From the NCBI GenBank assembly GCA_963724645.1, contig CAVRVJ010000014.1, forward strand, positions 45,546-109,545: a DNA stretch of 64,000 nucleotides, in the 5' to 3' direction. Source of the stretch: CAVXSP01 sp963724645. GTDB taxonomy: Bacteria; Acidobacteriota; Vicinamibacteria; Vicinamibacterales; SCN-69-37. Made by a program: the position numbers and the translations under genes. The notes beneath the pieces were generated by a model. The model saw only the letters and a program-made list of their open reading frames with translations, ran no database searches and was not told the origin of the DNA. Below, piece after piece: positions 46,199 to 54,900 of this stretch. Positions within the stretch are counted from its first letter, which is position 1. Each line of letters starts with the position of its first letter.

Positions 46199-48877
46199 CT
46201 ATTTCGACGTCATGCGCGCCTTCAGTTCTTCGAACCAGTTGAGCACGATGTTGTAGTGGGTCAGCGATGACGATTGTTCCAACAGGAGCACGAAATGCTC
46301 GCCGTCGGGCATCACGCCATAGAGAGGGTTTTCCGAATCAAACTGAAGATCTTCGAACCTCGGCGCTGAGAACAGAACACGATCCCGTCGGACCGGATTG
46401 CCTTGCCCGTCCAGCGTGACAGCCGAGAGGTGGTCGCCGTTTGCAAAAAACAGTTCGCGTCCATTCGGCGCCCACGCCGGCCCGGTCCCGCCTTCGGAGG
46501 ACAATTGCTTTCGTCCACCGCGCGTGCCAACCGGGCGTATGAACACCTCGTCTCGTCCGGTTTCATCCGACACATAGGCAAGCCACTGCCCATTCGGTGA
46601 AAATCTGGCGTCCCGTTCGTCGGCGTCGGTTGCCATCAGCGGTTCAGGCGTTCGATTACCCTCAAGCGGCATCAGCCAGATGTCTCGCCGCCGTGAAGGA
46701 TGAATTTCGACGAAGGCCATGAGCTTGCCGTCCCGTGAAAAGGATGCTGGATAACGGGGATACGTGCCGTGAGTGAGTTCTTCTCTGGACCCGGAGCCAT
46801 CCGACGATTTCCAGAAGATCGTTCCGGTGCGGGTGCCATACGCGATGTGAGTTCCGTCCGCCGTCCACTGCGGAAAGATTTCATCGAGAGGCTCGAAGGT
46901 GAACCGGAGCGGCGCACCGCTCGCAATGTCGTACGTCCAGATGTCGTCGTTGATGGCAAAGACTCGTGACGCGATCGACCGCCCATTCGGGGAAATGGAA
47001 AACTCGGAATAATTGCCGCGGCGTGTCGACACCGGCCGGACGTTTCCATTGCGATCGGCCAGAACAAGAAGGCCACCGGTTCTGACAGCGACGTCCGTCT
47101 CGTACACGACAGTCCCGTTGTCCGAAATGGAATAGTCCGTATCGCCGCTCCAGATCCTGCCTAGCCCTTCAATCACCGAAACCGGAGTACCGGTGACCGC
47201 CAGGGTCGACACATCGAACTTGACCGCCAGCAGAGCGCCGGCATGCACATACACGATCTGTCCGGTCCGAAGGTAACGCGGATGGCTGGCTCTTCTTATC
47301 AGGATCCTGGGATCTGTTCCACCCGGCTCGAGGACGGCCACGTCCTGATCGTCTGCGGTCACGGCACGGCCGGACGCCAGTGTGAACAGCACACCCTTGC
47401 CATCGGGAAGAATCTGGGGATCGCTGTAAGACACGCGATCCTTCTCGAGACTGGTCTTGAGCAGTTGTTGCGGTGTGCCTCCATTCGCTGAGACCGTCCA
47501 CAAGCCGCCGTTGTAGTCGGGTACAAAGACGATCGTATTGTCCGCGCCCCAATCGCCCCCGTAGAATCCGGTACCCGACAGATTGCAGATGGTCATGGGC
47601 GATCCGCCGCTGACGGCGGCTTTCTGCAATTCCGGTCCTTTGCTGAAGGCGATCCATTGACTGTCGGGAGAGAAAAACGCCGTCAGCGCACCGTCCGTGC
47701 CGTCAATCGGTTTCCCTTCGGAGTCTCCAAGCGTGCGAAGAAACAGCCGACGCTTGCGGTTGTGAGTCGCGACGTAAGCAATCTTCTGGCCATCCGGAGA
47801 GATCGCCAGCTCGCGAGAGGCGTTCATATGGGTGAACGACGACTCTTCATTCACCAGTGTGAGGCTTAGGTGTATGGGTACCGGCATTGCCCTCGAAGGC
47901 CCAGTGCCAATCCACCACACCACACTGGCCAGCGCAGCACCCGAAACGACGCTGAACACGACCCACATCAGACGATGACGTTGGGCTTGACGTGGGGACG
48001 CGGCTGCAAGTGTCGCAGCGGCGTCGCGATCTTCTATCTCGATGCGCGCGTCGGCCGCGTCGTGGAGGCGTTGCCGCGAGTCCTTCTGCAGACAACGTTT
48101 GAGCAGCACGCGGATCCGGCCGGGTGTTTCCGCCGGGAGCGCCTGCCAGTCTGGCTCGCTGAGAAGAACCGCGGCGACGGTGTCTGACAGGTTCTCGCTG
48201 TCAAAGGCCTGCGAGCCGGTCAACATCTCGTACAAGACGCACCCCAACGCCCAGATGTCCGTGCGCCGATCAACCGGCAGGCCCCGCGCCTGCTCCGGTG
48301 ACATATAGGCGGCCGTCCCGAGAATGACGCCTTGCATGGTCGCATGCACGCTGAGCGTCGGCGAGTCCGTCGCGTCCCGGCCCGACCCACCAGCCTGGTC
48401 CATCGCTTTCGCCAGTCCGAAATCGAGTACCTTGACCGTGCCATCGGGCCGGATCTTGATGTTGGCGGGCTTGAGATCGCGATGGATGATCCCCAGTTGA
48501 TGCGCCGCCTCGAGCGCATCTGCGATCTGCCCGGCGATGGGCAGTGCCTCATTGAGCGGAATCGCGCCACGTGCAATGCGCTGCGAGAGATCTTCACCCT
48601 CGACGAGTTCCATCACGAGGGCGTGCATGCCGGAGGACTTCTCGAATCCGTAGATCGCGGCGATATGCGGATGGTTCAGGGACGCGAGTGTCTTCCCCTC
48701 GCGCTCGAATCGTGTCAAGCGGTCGGGCTCTGAGGCGAACCTGTCGGGCAGAATCTTGATCGCGACCTGCCGGCGGAGCGTGGTGTCGGTCGCTCGGTAC
48801 ACTTGTCCCATGCCGCCTTCGCCGATCTGCGCGGTGATCTCATAAACGCCGAGGCGAGTGCCCGGGGCAAGGGCCAA
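46199..48877 (-). CDS. Membrane Ser/Thr protein kinase with C-terminal PD40/TolB-like propeller
   Basis: An 892-residue receptor-like kinase. Residues 10-275 are the kinase domain: IGEGGMGQVY, VAIKILP (catalytic Lys), HRDLKPANIKI and DFGLAKAMD. MWVVFSVVSGAALASVVWWIG (about 305-325) is the single membrane helix. The remainder is a beta-propeller of PD40 repeats (ELAISPDGQKIAYVAT, FSPNGQWLAYVSDETGRDEV) on the periplasmic side, probably a sensor. This architecture is abundant in Acidobacteriota. Ligand and targets are unknown. Confidence 0.93.
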   Translation of the reverse strand: MALAPGTRLGVYEITAQIGEGGMGQVYRATDTTLRRQVAIKILPDRFASEPDRLTRFEREGKTLASLNHPHIAAIYGFEKSSGMHALVMELVEGEDLSQRIARGAIPLNEALPIAGQIADALEAAHQLGIIHRDLKPANIKIRPDGTVKVLDFGLAKAMDQAGGSGRDATDSPTLSVHATMQGVILGTAAYMSPEQARGLPVDRRTDIWALGCVLYEMLTGSQAFDSENLSDTVAAVLLSEPDWQALPAETPGRIRVLLKRCLQKDSRQRLHDAADARIEIEDRDAAATLAAASPRQAQRHRLMWVVFSVVSGAALASVVWWIGTGPSRAMPVPIHLSLTLVNEESSFTHMNASRELAISPDGQKIAYVATHNRKRRLFLRTLGDSEGKPIDGTDGALTAFFSPDSQWIAFSKGPELQKAAVSGGSPMTICNLSGTGFYGGDWGADNTIVFVPDYNGGLWTVSANGGTPQQLLKTSLEKDRVSYSDPQILPDGKGVLFTLASGRAVTADDQDVAVLEPGGTDPRILIRRASHPRYLRTGQIVYVHAGALLAVKFDVSTLAVTGTPVSVIEGLGRIWSGDTDYSISDNGTVVYETDVAVRTGGLLVLADRNGNVRPVSTRRGNYSEFSISPNGRSIASRVFAINDDIWTYDIASGAPLRFTFEPLDEIFPQWTADGTHIAYGTRTGTIFWKSSDGSGSREELTHGTYPRYPASFSRDGKLMAFVEIHPSRRRDIWLMPLEGNRTPEPLMATDADERDARFSPNGQWLAYVSDETGRDEVFIRPVGTRGGRKQLSSEGGTGPAWAPNGRELFFANGDHLSAVTLDGQGNPVRRDRVLFSAPRFEDLQFDSENPLYGVMPDGEHFVLLLEQSSSLTHYNIVLNWFEELKARMTSK

Positions 48878-49121
48878 TGTCCGTGCGATTATACGAGCGC
48901 GGCTGCAGCCCCGGACGGATTACTCCTTCAAGGCGTCGCACAGCGGACCTGTTCTCAGGCCTGGCCCCGAAAGCCCCGCGAGCCGGGCGAGCGAACCAGA
49001 GGACGCGTCCTCGCAAGTGCAAGTGATGGTCGAGGGCTCGCTCGTGGCAGCCGCCGGACAAACCCGCTACACTACACGTCTGGGCGTGCCAGCGCCGCCT
49101 TGTATTCGAAGGGATCTTCCG

Positions 49122-49580
49122 ATGGCCACGCTTGCGCAACGCTTCGTTTCCGCCGCCACCGCAGTCACGCTCCTCGGCCTCTCGACCGCATGCAGTAAGG
49201 CTGCAGCGACCGTACCGACGGCCGTGCTGGTCAACGAGGACAGGAGCGGCACGGTTCAGATGGGTGGGCAGGATATCAAGACCTTTACCGTCAACTACAC
49301 CTACGATTACTCTCCGGCCTCTGTGACGGTGAAGAGTCTGACGTCGGCGGCGACCGGCGCGGCCCTGTCGATCACGATCGGCGTGGCGTTCGGATCGTTG
49401 GACACTTTCGACGGAAGCTGCACACGTCGGGCACCAACGCGACGCAGCCCGCTGCGGTCGTCGGCGTGGAAAACGGCCCCACCGCCAACATTCAGTGCTG
49501 GCCCCTACTGCATCGCGGTTTTCGACGCCGGGACGCTCACCGAGCCTGTCAACTACACGGTCACGGTCAAGCACTACTGA
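49122..49580 (+). CDS. Small secreted lipoprotein, with a pair of compensating frameshifts
   Basis: About 152 residues. A lipoprotein signal (TAVTLLGLSTACSKAA, lipobox STAC) precedes a beta-rich domain (VQMGGQDIKTFTVNYTY). Between about 49430 and 49505 the current frame reads as Arg-rich nonsense, while another frame reads NATQPAAVVGVENGPTANIQ, a plausible continuation, before the original frame resumes at CIAVFDAGTLTEP. Two opposite indels therefore probably occur. ATG 49122 begins the signal peptide. Function unknown. Confidence 0.6.
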   Translation: MATLAQRFVSAATAVTLLGLSTACSKAAATVPTAVLVNEDRSGTVQMGGQDIKTFTVNYTYDYSPASVTVKSLTSAATGAALSITIGVAFGSLDTFDGSCTRRAPTRRSPLRSSAWKTAPPPTFSAGPYCIAVFDAGTLTEPVNYTVTVKHY

Positions 49581-49581
49581 A

Positions 49582-49881
49582 TTGACGCTCGACGAGTTCC
49601 GGGCCAGTCTGTCATCGCCAGCGCCCCCACGGAACCTGGAGCCCGCGCTCGTGGCGTTATGGCATGACGCCCGCGGCGACTGGGCCGCGGCGCATCAGAC
49701 CGCGCAGGATATCAGCGGCCGCACCGGCGCGTGGGTGCACGCGTACCTTCACCGCAAGGAAGGCGACGTGACGAATGCCGCCTATTGGTATCGCCAGGCC
49801 GGCCGGGCCGTCGCGAGTGGATCACTGGAACACGAGTGGGCAACCATCGGTGAGGCATTGCTGAACGAGACCGACCTGTAG
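49582..49881 (+). CDS. Small conserved hypothetical protein
   Basis: A 99-residue helical, acidic/aromatic protein, starting TLDEFRASL from a TTG at 49582, with WHDARGDWAAAHQTAQDISG, WVHAYLHRKEGD and AAYWYRQAGR. The pattern fits a widespread uncharacterised small bacterial family with a TPR-like pair of helices. It begins one base after the preceding stop, so it is probably read by translational coupling. No function is known. Confidence 0.65.
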   Translation: MTLDEFRASLSSPAPPRNLEPALVALWHDARGDWAAAHQTAQDISGRTGAWVHAYLHRKEGDVTNAAYWYRQAGRAVASGSLEHEWATIGEALLNETDL

Positions 49882-49992
49882 CGATCGGCTGCAATGTACG
49901 GAAGGACGCCGCGAGTTATCTTACGAGTTTCGCAGAATGACTCGCGGCGTCTCGTCATCCGTCCAGGGCATCCGACTTGCTTCTTCCGGAGC

Positions 49993-51246
49993 GTGAGCCG
50001 TCTGATTGCCCTTGCCGTCCTCGTAATTCTGGTTCTCTCGACGCGCAGCGCGCATGCCTATTCCGTTCTGACACACGAAGCGATCATCGACGCGGCGTGG
50101 GACCGGTCTATCGCGCCAATCCTTCGCAGCCGGTTTCATCCGTCCTCCGAGGCGTTGCGCCGCGCGCGCGCGTTCGCTTACGGAGGCAGCATGATTCAGG
50201 ACATCGGCTACTACCCGCTGTCGGGCCTGATGTTCGGCGAGTTGTCGCACTACGCGCGATCCGGCGATTTCGTGACGGCGCTCGTGCGCGACGCGCGAAC
50301 GCTCGATGAGGTAGCGTTCGCGCTGGGCGCCCTGTCGCATTACGTGGCCGACATTGCCGGGCATCCATTGGCGGTCAATCTCGCTGTCCCGCTCATCTAC
50401 CCGAAGCTCGAGGCGCGCTATGGCCATCGCATGACGTACGAAGACGATCCCGTGGCGCACCTGAAGGCCGAATTCGGGTTCGACGTCGTGCAAGTCGCGC
50501 GAGGCGACTACGTTTCGATGGCCTACCGTGATTTCATCGGCTTCCAGATCGCGACGCCGCTTGTCGAGCGCGCCTTCAACGAGACCTATGGATTGGAGCT
50601 GAAGGACGTGTTTCCGAACGTGGACCTGGCGATAGGCACGTTCCGGCGCGCGGTCAGCACGGTCATCCCCTCCATGACGAAGGTCGCATGGGAAATCAAG
50701 CACGACGAGATCGCGAAGCGCGTTCCCCGCACGACACAGGATCAGTTTGTTTTCACGCTGACGCGCGCCGACTACGAACGACAGTGGGGCCGCCAATACG
50801 AGAGACCCGGCGCGGGGCACGTCGTGCTGGCCTGGCTGTTCCGTCTCGTCCCGAAATTCGGGCCTCTCAGGGTCCTGGCGTTCAAGGCGCCGACGCCCGA
50901 GGCCGAGCAGTTGTTTCTCGCGAGCTTCACGCGCACGGTCGACCGGTATCGCGACGCGTTGCGCGCGGTCGCGCACAATCGCCTGTCGCTCCAGGACATG
51001 AACCTCGATACGGGCCGGCCGATACGCGCCGGCGACTATCGGCTGGTCGACGAGGCATATTCCCGTTGGCTGGACAAGCTGGATCATCAACGGTTCGCCG
51101 GCGTCACCGGATCGATCCGCGCGAACATCCTCGCGTTCTACGCCAACCCCGAGGCGCCGATTGCGACGAAAGCTCACCGCGGCGATTGGCGCAAGGTGCA
51201 GCGCGAACTCGATGAGCTCCGCGAAACGGCCGGCTCTAACTTTTGA
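49993..51246 (+). CDS. Zinc-dependent phospholipase C-like protein, secreted
   Basis: A protein of about 417 residues. The N-terminal signal/membrane segment SRLIALAVLVILVLSTRSAHA precedes YSVLTHEAIIDAAWDRSI, the conserved zinc-binding start (Ser/Thr-His-Glu) of the Zn-dependent PLC-like family. GALSHYVADIAGHPLAV carries the metal-binding His/Asp pair. The rest is helical. GTG 49993 starts at the signal peptide; an ATG at 49894 would add a long polar leader. Lipase activity is family-level inference. Two bases overlap the next gene's longer frame. Confidence 0.75.
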   Translation: MSRLIALAVLVILVLSTRSAHAYSVLTHEAIIDAAWDRSIAPILRSRFHPSSEALRRARAFAYGGSMIQDIGYYPLSGLMFGELSHYARSGDFVTALVRDARTLDEVAFALGALSHYVADIAGHPLAVNLAVPLIYPKLEARYGHRMTYEDDPVAHLKAEFGFDVVQVARGDYVSMAYRDFIGFQIATPLVERAFNETYGLELKDVFPNVDLAIGTFRRAVSTVIPSMTKVAWEIKHDEIAKRVPRTTQDQFVFTLTRADYERQWGRQYERPGAGHVVLAWLFRLVPKFGPLRVLAFKAPTPEAEQLFLASFTRTVDRYRDALRAVAHNRLSLQDMNLDTGRPIRAGDYRLVDEAYSRWLDKLDHQRFAGVTGSIRANILAFYANPEAPIATKAHRGDWRKVQRELDELRETAGSNF

Positions 51247-51278
51247 GCCGGCGCTCCGGTCATAATCAGCAGACACTC

Positions 51279-53051
51279 ATGCCAATCCGCCGTGCGCGAG
51301 CCCCTGTGACTCTCGGCGCCGCGATGTTTCTCTGGCTCGTCTCCGTCCCGGCCGCACCTGAAGCGCAGTCGACTCAAACCCTGCCGCAGTCTCCGCAGGT
51401 CTTTCGCGGCACCGCCACACTCGTGCCCGTGGACGTGCGCGTGCTCGATCGATCCGGCAAGCCGGTCATCGATCTGACCCAGCAGGATTTCACGGTGCTC
51501 GAAAACGGCGTGCCGCAGGCCATCCGGCACTTCTCGGCCCAAGCCCTTACCGCACGAGCGGCCGGTCCGTCCGATGTGCTCAAGGCCCGGCTGATCCAGA
51601 CGGCGGACATCGCGGTGCAGGACCGTCGCGTGTTTCTGATCGTGCTCGGCCGGGGGCGCCTCCAGCCACCCGCGAAAGGCGTCGACGGGATGCAGCACTT
51701 CGTGCAGGAACGCCTGCTGCCGCAGGACCTGGTCGCGCTGATCGCCTGGAACCGCGCGACGGAGTTCACGACCGACCACGCGAAGGTGGCCGAGCTGCTT
51801 CAGCGCTTCAAGCGCGCGCACGAAGGGATCGAAGCCAAGCTCAAGCTGGCCTTCAGCGGCCTCGCGGCCATCTACGGCAGCAAGGAGATCCCGCCCGGCG
51901 TTCAGCGCGACATCGACGCGGTCTTCGGCGGCCCATCAAGCACGCTGAGCATCCGGTCAACGCAGCCGAGCGAAGGGCCGAACACGACGCGGATGCGGGA
52001 CGACAGACGCCAGGAGCTCGATGCGCTGATGGACGCGGCGCGCATGAACGTGACCGGCGCCGCAGACGCGCAGCTCGAGGACTACGTCGCGGCCGACGCG
52101 CAGACGATGCAGGATCTCGGCAAGTTGTATGCGGGCATCGAGTACCTGCGGCACTTCGACGGCGAAAAGCATCTGGTGTTCGTCTCGGAGTCGGGCCTCG
52201 TGCTGCCCCGCGGCGAGGACGACAGAGATCTTGGCGCCCTCGCCGCCGACGCACGCGTCGCTATCGACTACGTGCACACGGGCGGGACGCCGATGGCGGG
52301 CACCCGCGGCGGCGCATCCATGTACAGCGCCGAGCGGCGCGCCGCGCCGCCGCAGATCCGGGTTCCGGCCGCGACGTTCGCTTCGGCCGGATGGCAGATG
52401 GCCACCGCGCGGACGCTCGCCGACCTGACCGGCGGCCGCTTCTATGCAGGTCAATTCCGGGACGCCGCCGCCGACATGGACGACGTCGATCAGGCGACCC
52501 GTTTCGGATACATCCTCGGCTACTACCCGTCGAATCGGAACGTCGACGCGAAGTACCGGCAAATCCGCGTGCGCGTAAATCGTCCCGGCCTCACCGTGCT
52601 GTACCGCCACGGCTACTACGCCGGCCCGGAGATCGCCCCGCTGGACCGGCAGCACATGCTGACCTACAGCCGCGTCGCGGCGGCCGCCAACTATCCGAAT
52701 GCCGTGCCTGACATCGGCGTTCACGCCACGGCCGTCGCAACGACGCCGGCGGAAATCCGGGTCGACATGACGATCGATCCGGCCCGCCTCGCGTTCGCGA
52801 AGGCGAACGGCCGGAATGTGGACACCCTGGATCTGCTGGTCGCGTGCCTCGACAGCCGCGACAATCTCATGGGAGAAGTCTGGAGAAATGTGCAGTTGGC
52901 CTACACGGACGAACGGCTGGCCGTCGTCACGGGCGCGGGCGTGCCTGTGACGTTGGCCGTGCCGGTCACCGGCCCGGCCAGAAACGTGAAGGTGATCGTC
53001 TACGACTACGCGGCGGACCTCGTCGGGACCGCCATCGTCAAGATTCAGTGA
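51279..53051 (+). CDS. VWFA-related protein (acidobacterial type), secreted
   Basis: A 590-residue protein. The signal peptide LGAAMFLWLVSVPAAPEAQS precedes the family entry LVPVDVRVLDRSGKPVIDLT and DFTVLENGVPQAIRHFS. A VWA-like domain follows with FLIVLGRGRL replacing the usual DxSxS strand, then LTGGRFYAG and GYYPSNRNVDAKYRQIRVRV near the C-terminus. It parallels the protein at 25810-27270. The divergence of the metal-site strand suggests binding without a canonical MIDAS. ATG 51279 is preferred over an upstream ATG at 51243. Confidence 0.87.
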   Translation: MPIRRARAPVTLGAAMFLWLVSVPAAPEAQSTQTLPQSPQVFRGTATLVPVDVRVLDRSGKPVIDLTQQDFTVLENGVPQAIRHFSAQALTARAAGPSDVLKARLIQTADIAVQDRRVFLIVLGRGRLQPPAKGVDGMQHFVQERLLPQDLVALIAWNRATEFTTDHAKVAELLQRFKRAHEGIEAKLKLAFSGLAAIYGSKEIPPGVQRDIDAVFGGPSSTLSIRSTQPSEGPNTTRMRDDRRQELDALMDAARMNVTGAADAQLEDYVAADAQTMQDLGKLYAGIEYLRHFDGEKHLVFVSESGLVLPRGEDDRDLGALAADARVAIDYVHTGGTPMAGTRGGASMYSAERRAAPPQIRVPAATFASAGWQMATARTLADLTGGRFYAGQFRDAAADMDDVDQATRFGYILGYYPSNRNVDAKYRQIRVRVNRPGLTVLYRHGYYAGPEIAPLDRQHMLTYSRVAAAANYPNAVPDIGVHATAVATTPAEIRVDMTIDPARLAFAKANGRNVDTLDLLVACLDSRDNLMGEVWRNVQLAYTDERLAVVTGAGVPVTLAVPVTGPARNVKVIVYDYAADLVGTAIVKIQ

Positions 53052-53056
53052 GCGGA

Positions 53057-53093
53057 GGCGATGGCCACTGCCTGGGAGGGCAGCGCCATCGCC
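53057..53093. terminator. Bidirectional hairpin between the VWFA and cold-shock genes
   Basis: GGCGATGGC (53057-53065) pairs exactly with GCCATCGCC (53085-53093), and inner bases CTGCC/GGCAG extend the stem. It lies between the convergent VWFA stop (53051) and the cold-shock stop (53105). There is no T-run on either side, so efficiency is uncertain. Confidence 0.5.
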
Positions 53094-53104
53094 TGAACTC
53101 GTCC

Positions 53105-53315
53105 CTACACCGTCCGGACGTTCTCGCCCCTCGGTCCCTTCGGCCCTTGCCCTTTCTCGAAGGTTACCGCCTGACCCTCGCGGAGGGAGTCAAAGCTGCC
53201 CTGCGCGACGGCCGACTGATGGAAGAAGGTACTCGTTGCCATCCTCAGCCGCGATGAACCCGAAACCCTTGTCGCTTACCAGACGCTTGATCGTGCCGTT
53301 CAATGCATTCGCCAT
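53105..53315 (-). CDS. Cold-shock protein (CspA family), one frameshift
   Basis: From ATG 53315, MANALNGTIKRLVSDKGFGF matches the CSD RNP1 strand. After GNEY the frame must move by one base (about 53235, one extra C) to give FFHQSAVAQGSFDSLREGQA and the end KGPRGENVRTV, with stop at 53105-53107. The restored protein has 69 residues, normal for CspA. The RNP2 segment FFH is intact. It binds single-stranded RNA/DNA as a chaperone. The indel in such a conserved gene suggests a sequencing error. Confidence 0.85.
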
Positions 53316-53353
53316 AGATCTGCAGTCTACTGCGTTTCAGGCGGATTCCGGAA

Positions 53354-53542
53354 TCAATCGCCGGACACGGATTCTGCTTCGAGCTCGGCAATCAGTTCCA
53401 GCGCCTTTTGCTTGAGGGCCGCCGCTTCTCCGGCGATCCGGACCTCCCCGTCGCGCTCCAGGTGAGGAGCCCGGCGATCCAGCGCATCGACCAGCTCGTA
53501 CAGATGGGAGAGAAGCTTCTGGCGCTTGGGACTGTCGGTCAC
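53354..53542 (-). CDS. Small acidic coiled-coil protein, function unknown
   Basis: A 62-residue helical protein starting from GTG 53542: RQKLLSHLYELVDALDRRAP, then an EAAALKQKALELIAELEAE tail. Heptad-like Leu spacing suggests a short coiled coil. It lies 38 bp upstream of the cold-shock gene on the same strand and may be co-transcribed with it. No family is recognised. Confidence 0.5.
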   Translation of the reverse strand: MTDSPKRQKLLSHLYELVDALDRRAPHLERDGEVRIAGEAAALKQKALELIAELEAESVSGD

Positions 53543-53648
53543 AGCAACCCATTATCCGCCCAGTGCACCGCAGGTCAGCAGGCGGCGATGTTTGTCTGCG
53601 TTGACAGCGAATACCAGACGTGCTGCAGGAATCCTCCTAGGGGCCTGT

Positions 53649-53664
53649 TGGCGACAGACTTGCA
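53649..53664 (+). promoter_or_regulatory. Sigma-54 (-24/-12) promoter-like element
   Basis: TGGCGACAGACTTGCA has GG at 53650-53651, ten bases, then GC at 53662-53663, with a full TTGCA -12 half and GGC at -24. A start near 53675 would lie nine bases before ATG 53684, so the leader would be very short or the gene's start lies further downstream. Confidence 0.55.
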
Positions 53665-53683
53665 CTTTGTCTGGCCCGTGACG

Positions 53684-54061
53684 ATGAGGGCATCCCCGCG
53701 GGCGGCAGTCAGGCCTGGCCGGCGGTTTCGTGCTTGCACCCGAGTCATTGCGCCTCGTCAGCTCTATCGCGACCTGGACGGCGGGAAGATCCAGGTCGGC
53801 GGCCGCACGTGGTGCGTCGAGGTCTACAGCGTCTGCGAAAGCTCAGACGCGCGATGGGTGCAGCTCGCCCTGGTCGGTGCGCCCCACCACGTGCTTGCCC
53901 TGCGGCTGCGGCGAGGGGACGACGCGCGCGTCGCGCGGGGCGCGCTCCTATCCTGGCTCCGAACGACCGGCCTCACGGCCAATGGTGACTCTGGAAGGGA
54001 CCTGCTCAGCGCGATGATCTCGACACATCTTCGTCCCGAGATGGTCCAAATGTCACTTTAG
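53684..54061 (+). CDS. Small paralogous protein A, function unknown
   Basis: A 125-residue frame whose central 75 residues (VIAPRQLYRDLDGGKIQVGG, then RTWCVEVYSVCESSDARWVQLAL, HHVLALRL, LLSWLRTT) align with the protein at 54416-54673. The shared pattern is V-G-x-x-W-x-x-E-V-x-S-V, RWVQ-x-x-L, H-x-x-L-x-L-R-L and a closing SWL. The first 20 residues are Arg-rich and may not be translated. A sigma-54-type element sits just upstream. No known family is recognised. Confidence 0.5.
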   Translation: MRASPRAAVRPGRRFRACTRVIAPRQLYRDLDGGKIQVGGRTWCVEVYSVCESSDARWVQLALVGAPHHVLALRLRRGDDARVARGALLSWLRTTGLTANGDSGRDLLSAMISTHLRPEMVQMSL

Positions 54062-54321
54062 TGCGGACGAATGTCACCTTCGTGGGGGACTAGCAGCGAC
54101 CGCTATTGCAAGAGCGTAACGCTCCGATAACCCCTGGGCAGGCATGAGGCTTGCTTCGATGCAATCTGCGCTCGATGCTGATTCCCAGGATTCCCGGGTC
54201 ACAGAATGTTGCGGCCCGGACAGACGATATTTTGTCGCGTGTGTCATTTTTACCGCAGAAAATGACATCACCTTGCCCCGGAGATCCGGCATCCGCAGGC
54301 GTAAATAGCGGCTCCCCTGAA

Positions 54322-54337
54322 TGGTCTCGGAATTGCG
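54322..54337 (+). promoter_or_regulatory. Sigma-54 (-24/-12) promoter-like element (weaker)
   Basis: TGGTCTCGGAATTGCG keeps GG (54323-54324), the ten-base spacing and GC (54335-54336) with TTGC, but departs from consensus at CA after GG. A start near 54347 gives a 69-nt leader to GTG 54416. Its partner gene is a paralogue of the one preceded by the 53649 element, which supports it. Confidence 0.45.
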
Positions 54338-54415
54338 AGAGTACACAACGAGGTTACCTTGCGCCACTCACGAGCCCGCCACCTCATCGATCAACCGATC
54401 CTGAAGGAAGGTTTC

Positions 54416-54673
54416 GTGGATCCTCAGAGCGTCTTCGAACTGGTTGATGGCCCGGATCTACTCGTGTCGGGTCAAAGGTGGCGCGCTGAAGTGTTCAGCG
54501 TTTCGGACGGCGCCGGCTACCGATGGGTGCAGATGGGCCTGGATGGGCCCGATCATTACATGCTCACGCTGCGCCTGGAGTCCGGAGCCGGTCCTCAGTC
54601 GGTGATCTCGGCGCTCTCCTCCTGGCTGCACGATCCTGAGGAGCGACCGATCCACGTGCTGCACGTCGCCTGA
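54416..54673 (+). CDS. Small paralogous protein B, function unknown
   Basis: An 85-residue protein from GTG 54416 with AAGGAAGG five bases upstream. It reads VDPQSVFELVDGPDLLVSG, then QRWRAEVFSVSDGAGYRWVQ, DHYMLTLRLESG and ALSSWLHDPE. It is clearly related to the protein at 53684-54061 and of similar length once that one's Arg-rich start is removed. There is no signal peptide, so it is probably cytoplasmic. Function unknown. Confidence 0.65.
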   Translation: MDPQSVFELVDGPDLLVSGQRWRAEVFSVSDGAGYRWVQMGLDGPDHYMLTLRLESGAGPQSVISALSSWLHDPEERPIHVLHVA

Positions 54674-54837
54674 CGATTCTCACGGCGGCCTCGCCGTTTT
54701 CGAACTTCCACAAACAGAATCTTGTCGCTCGTCCTGTCGTGAGTTTCTGAAAGGCGCGGCAGGAAGCTTCACGTACTGAGCGCGGCTGCGTCGTCGAAGA
54801 TCATCTTCCTTCGAAATAATCTGCGGACGGTACAAGA

Positions 54838-54874
54838 CAAAACGGCGGCACCCGGCAAGGGGCCGCCGTTTTCA
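54838..54874 (-). terminator. Intrinsic terminator of PEP-CTERM copy 1
   Basis: On the minus strand AACGGCGGC pairs with GCCGCCGTT around a GC-rich loop and is followed by TTTTGTC. It lies 27 bases past the PEP-CTERM stop. The same hairpin recurs after copy 2 at 56952-56985. Confidence 0.75.
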
Positions 54875-54900
54875 AAATGCTCTCCGGACCGAAGCCGCGC

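Noticed and set aside
49921..51276. Long minus-strand frame opposite the phospholipase-C-like gene
   Set aside because: Arg/Glu-rich with no motifs. The plus strand has a signal peptide and zinc-site motifs.
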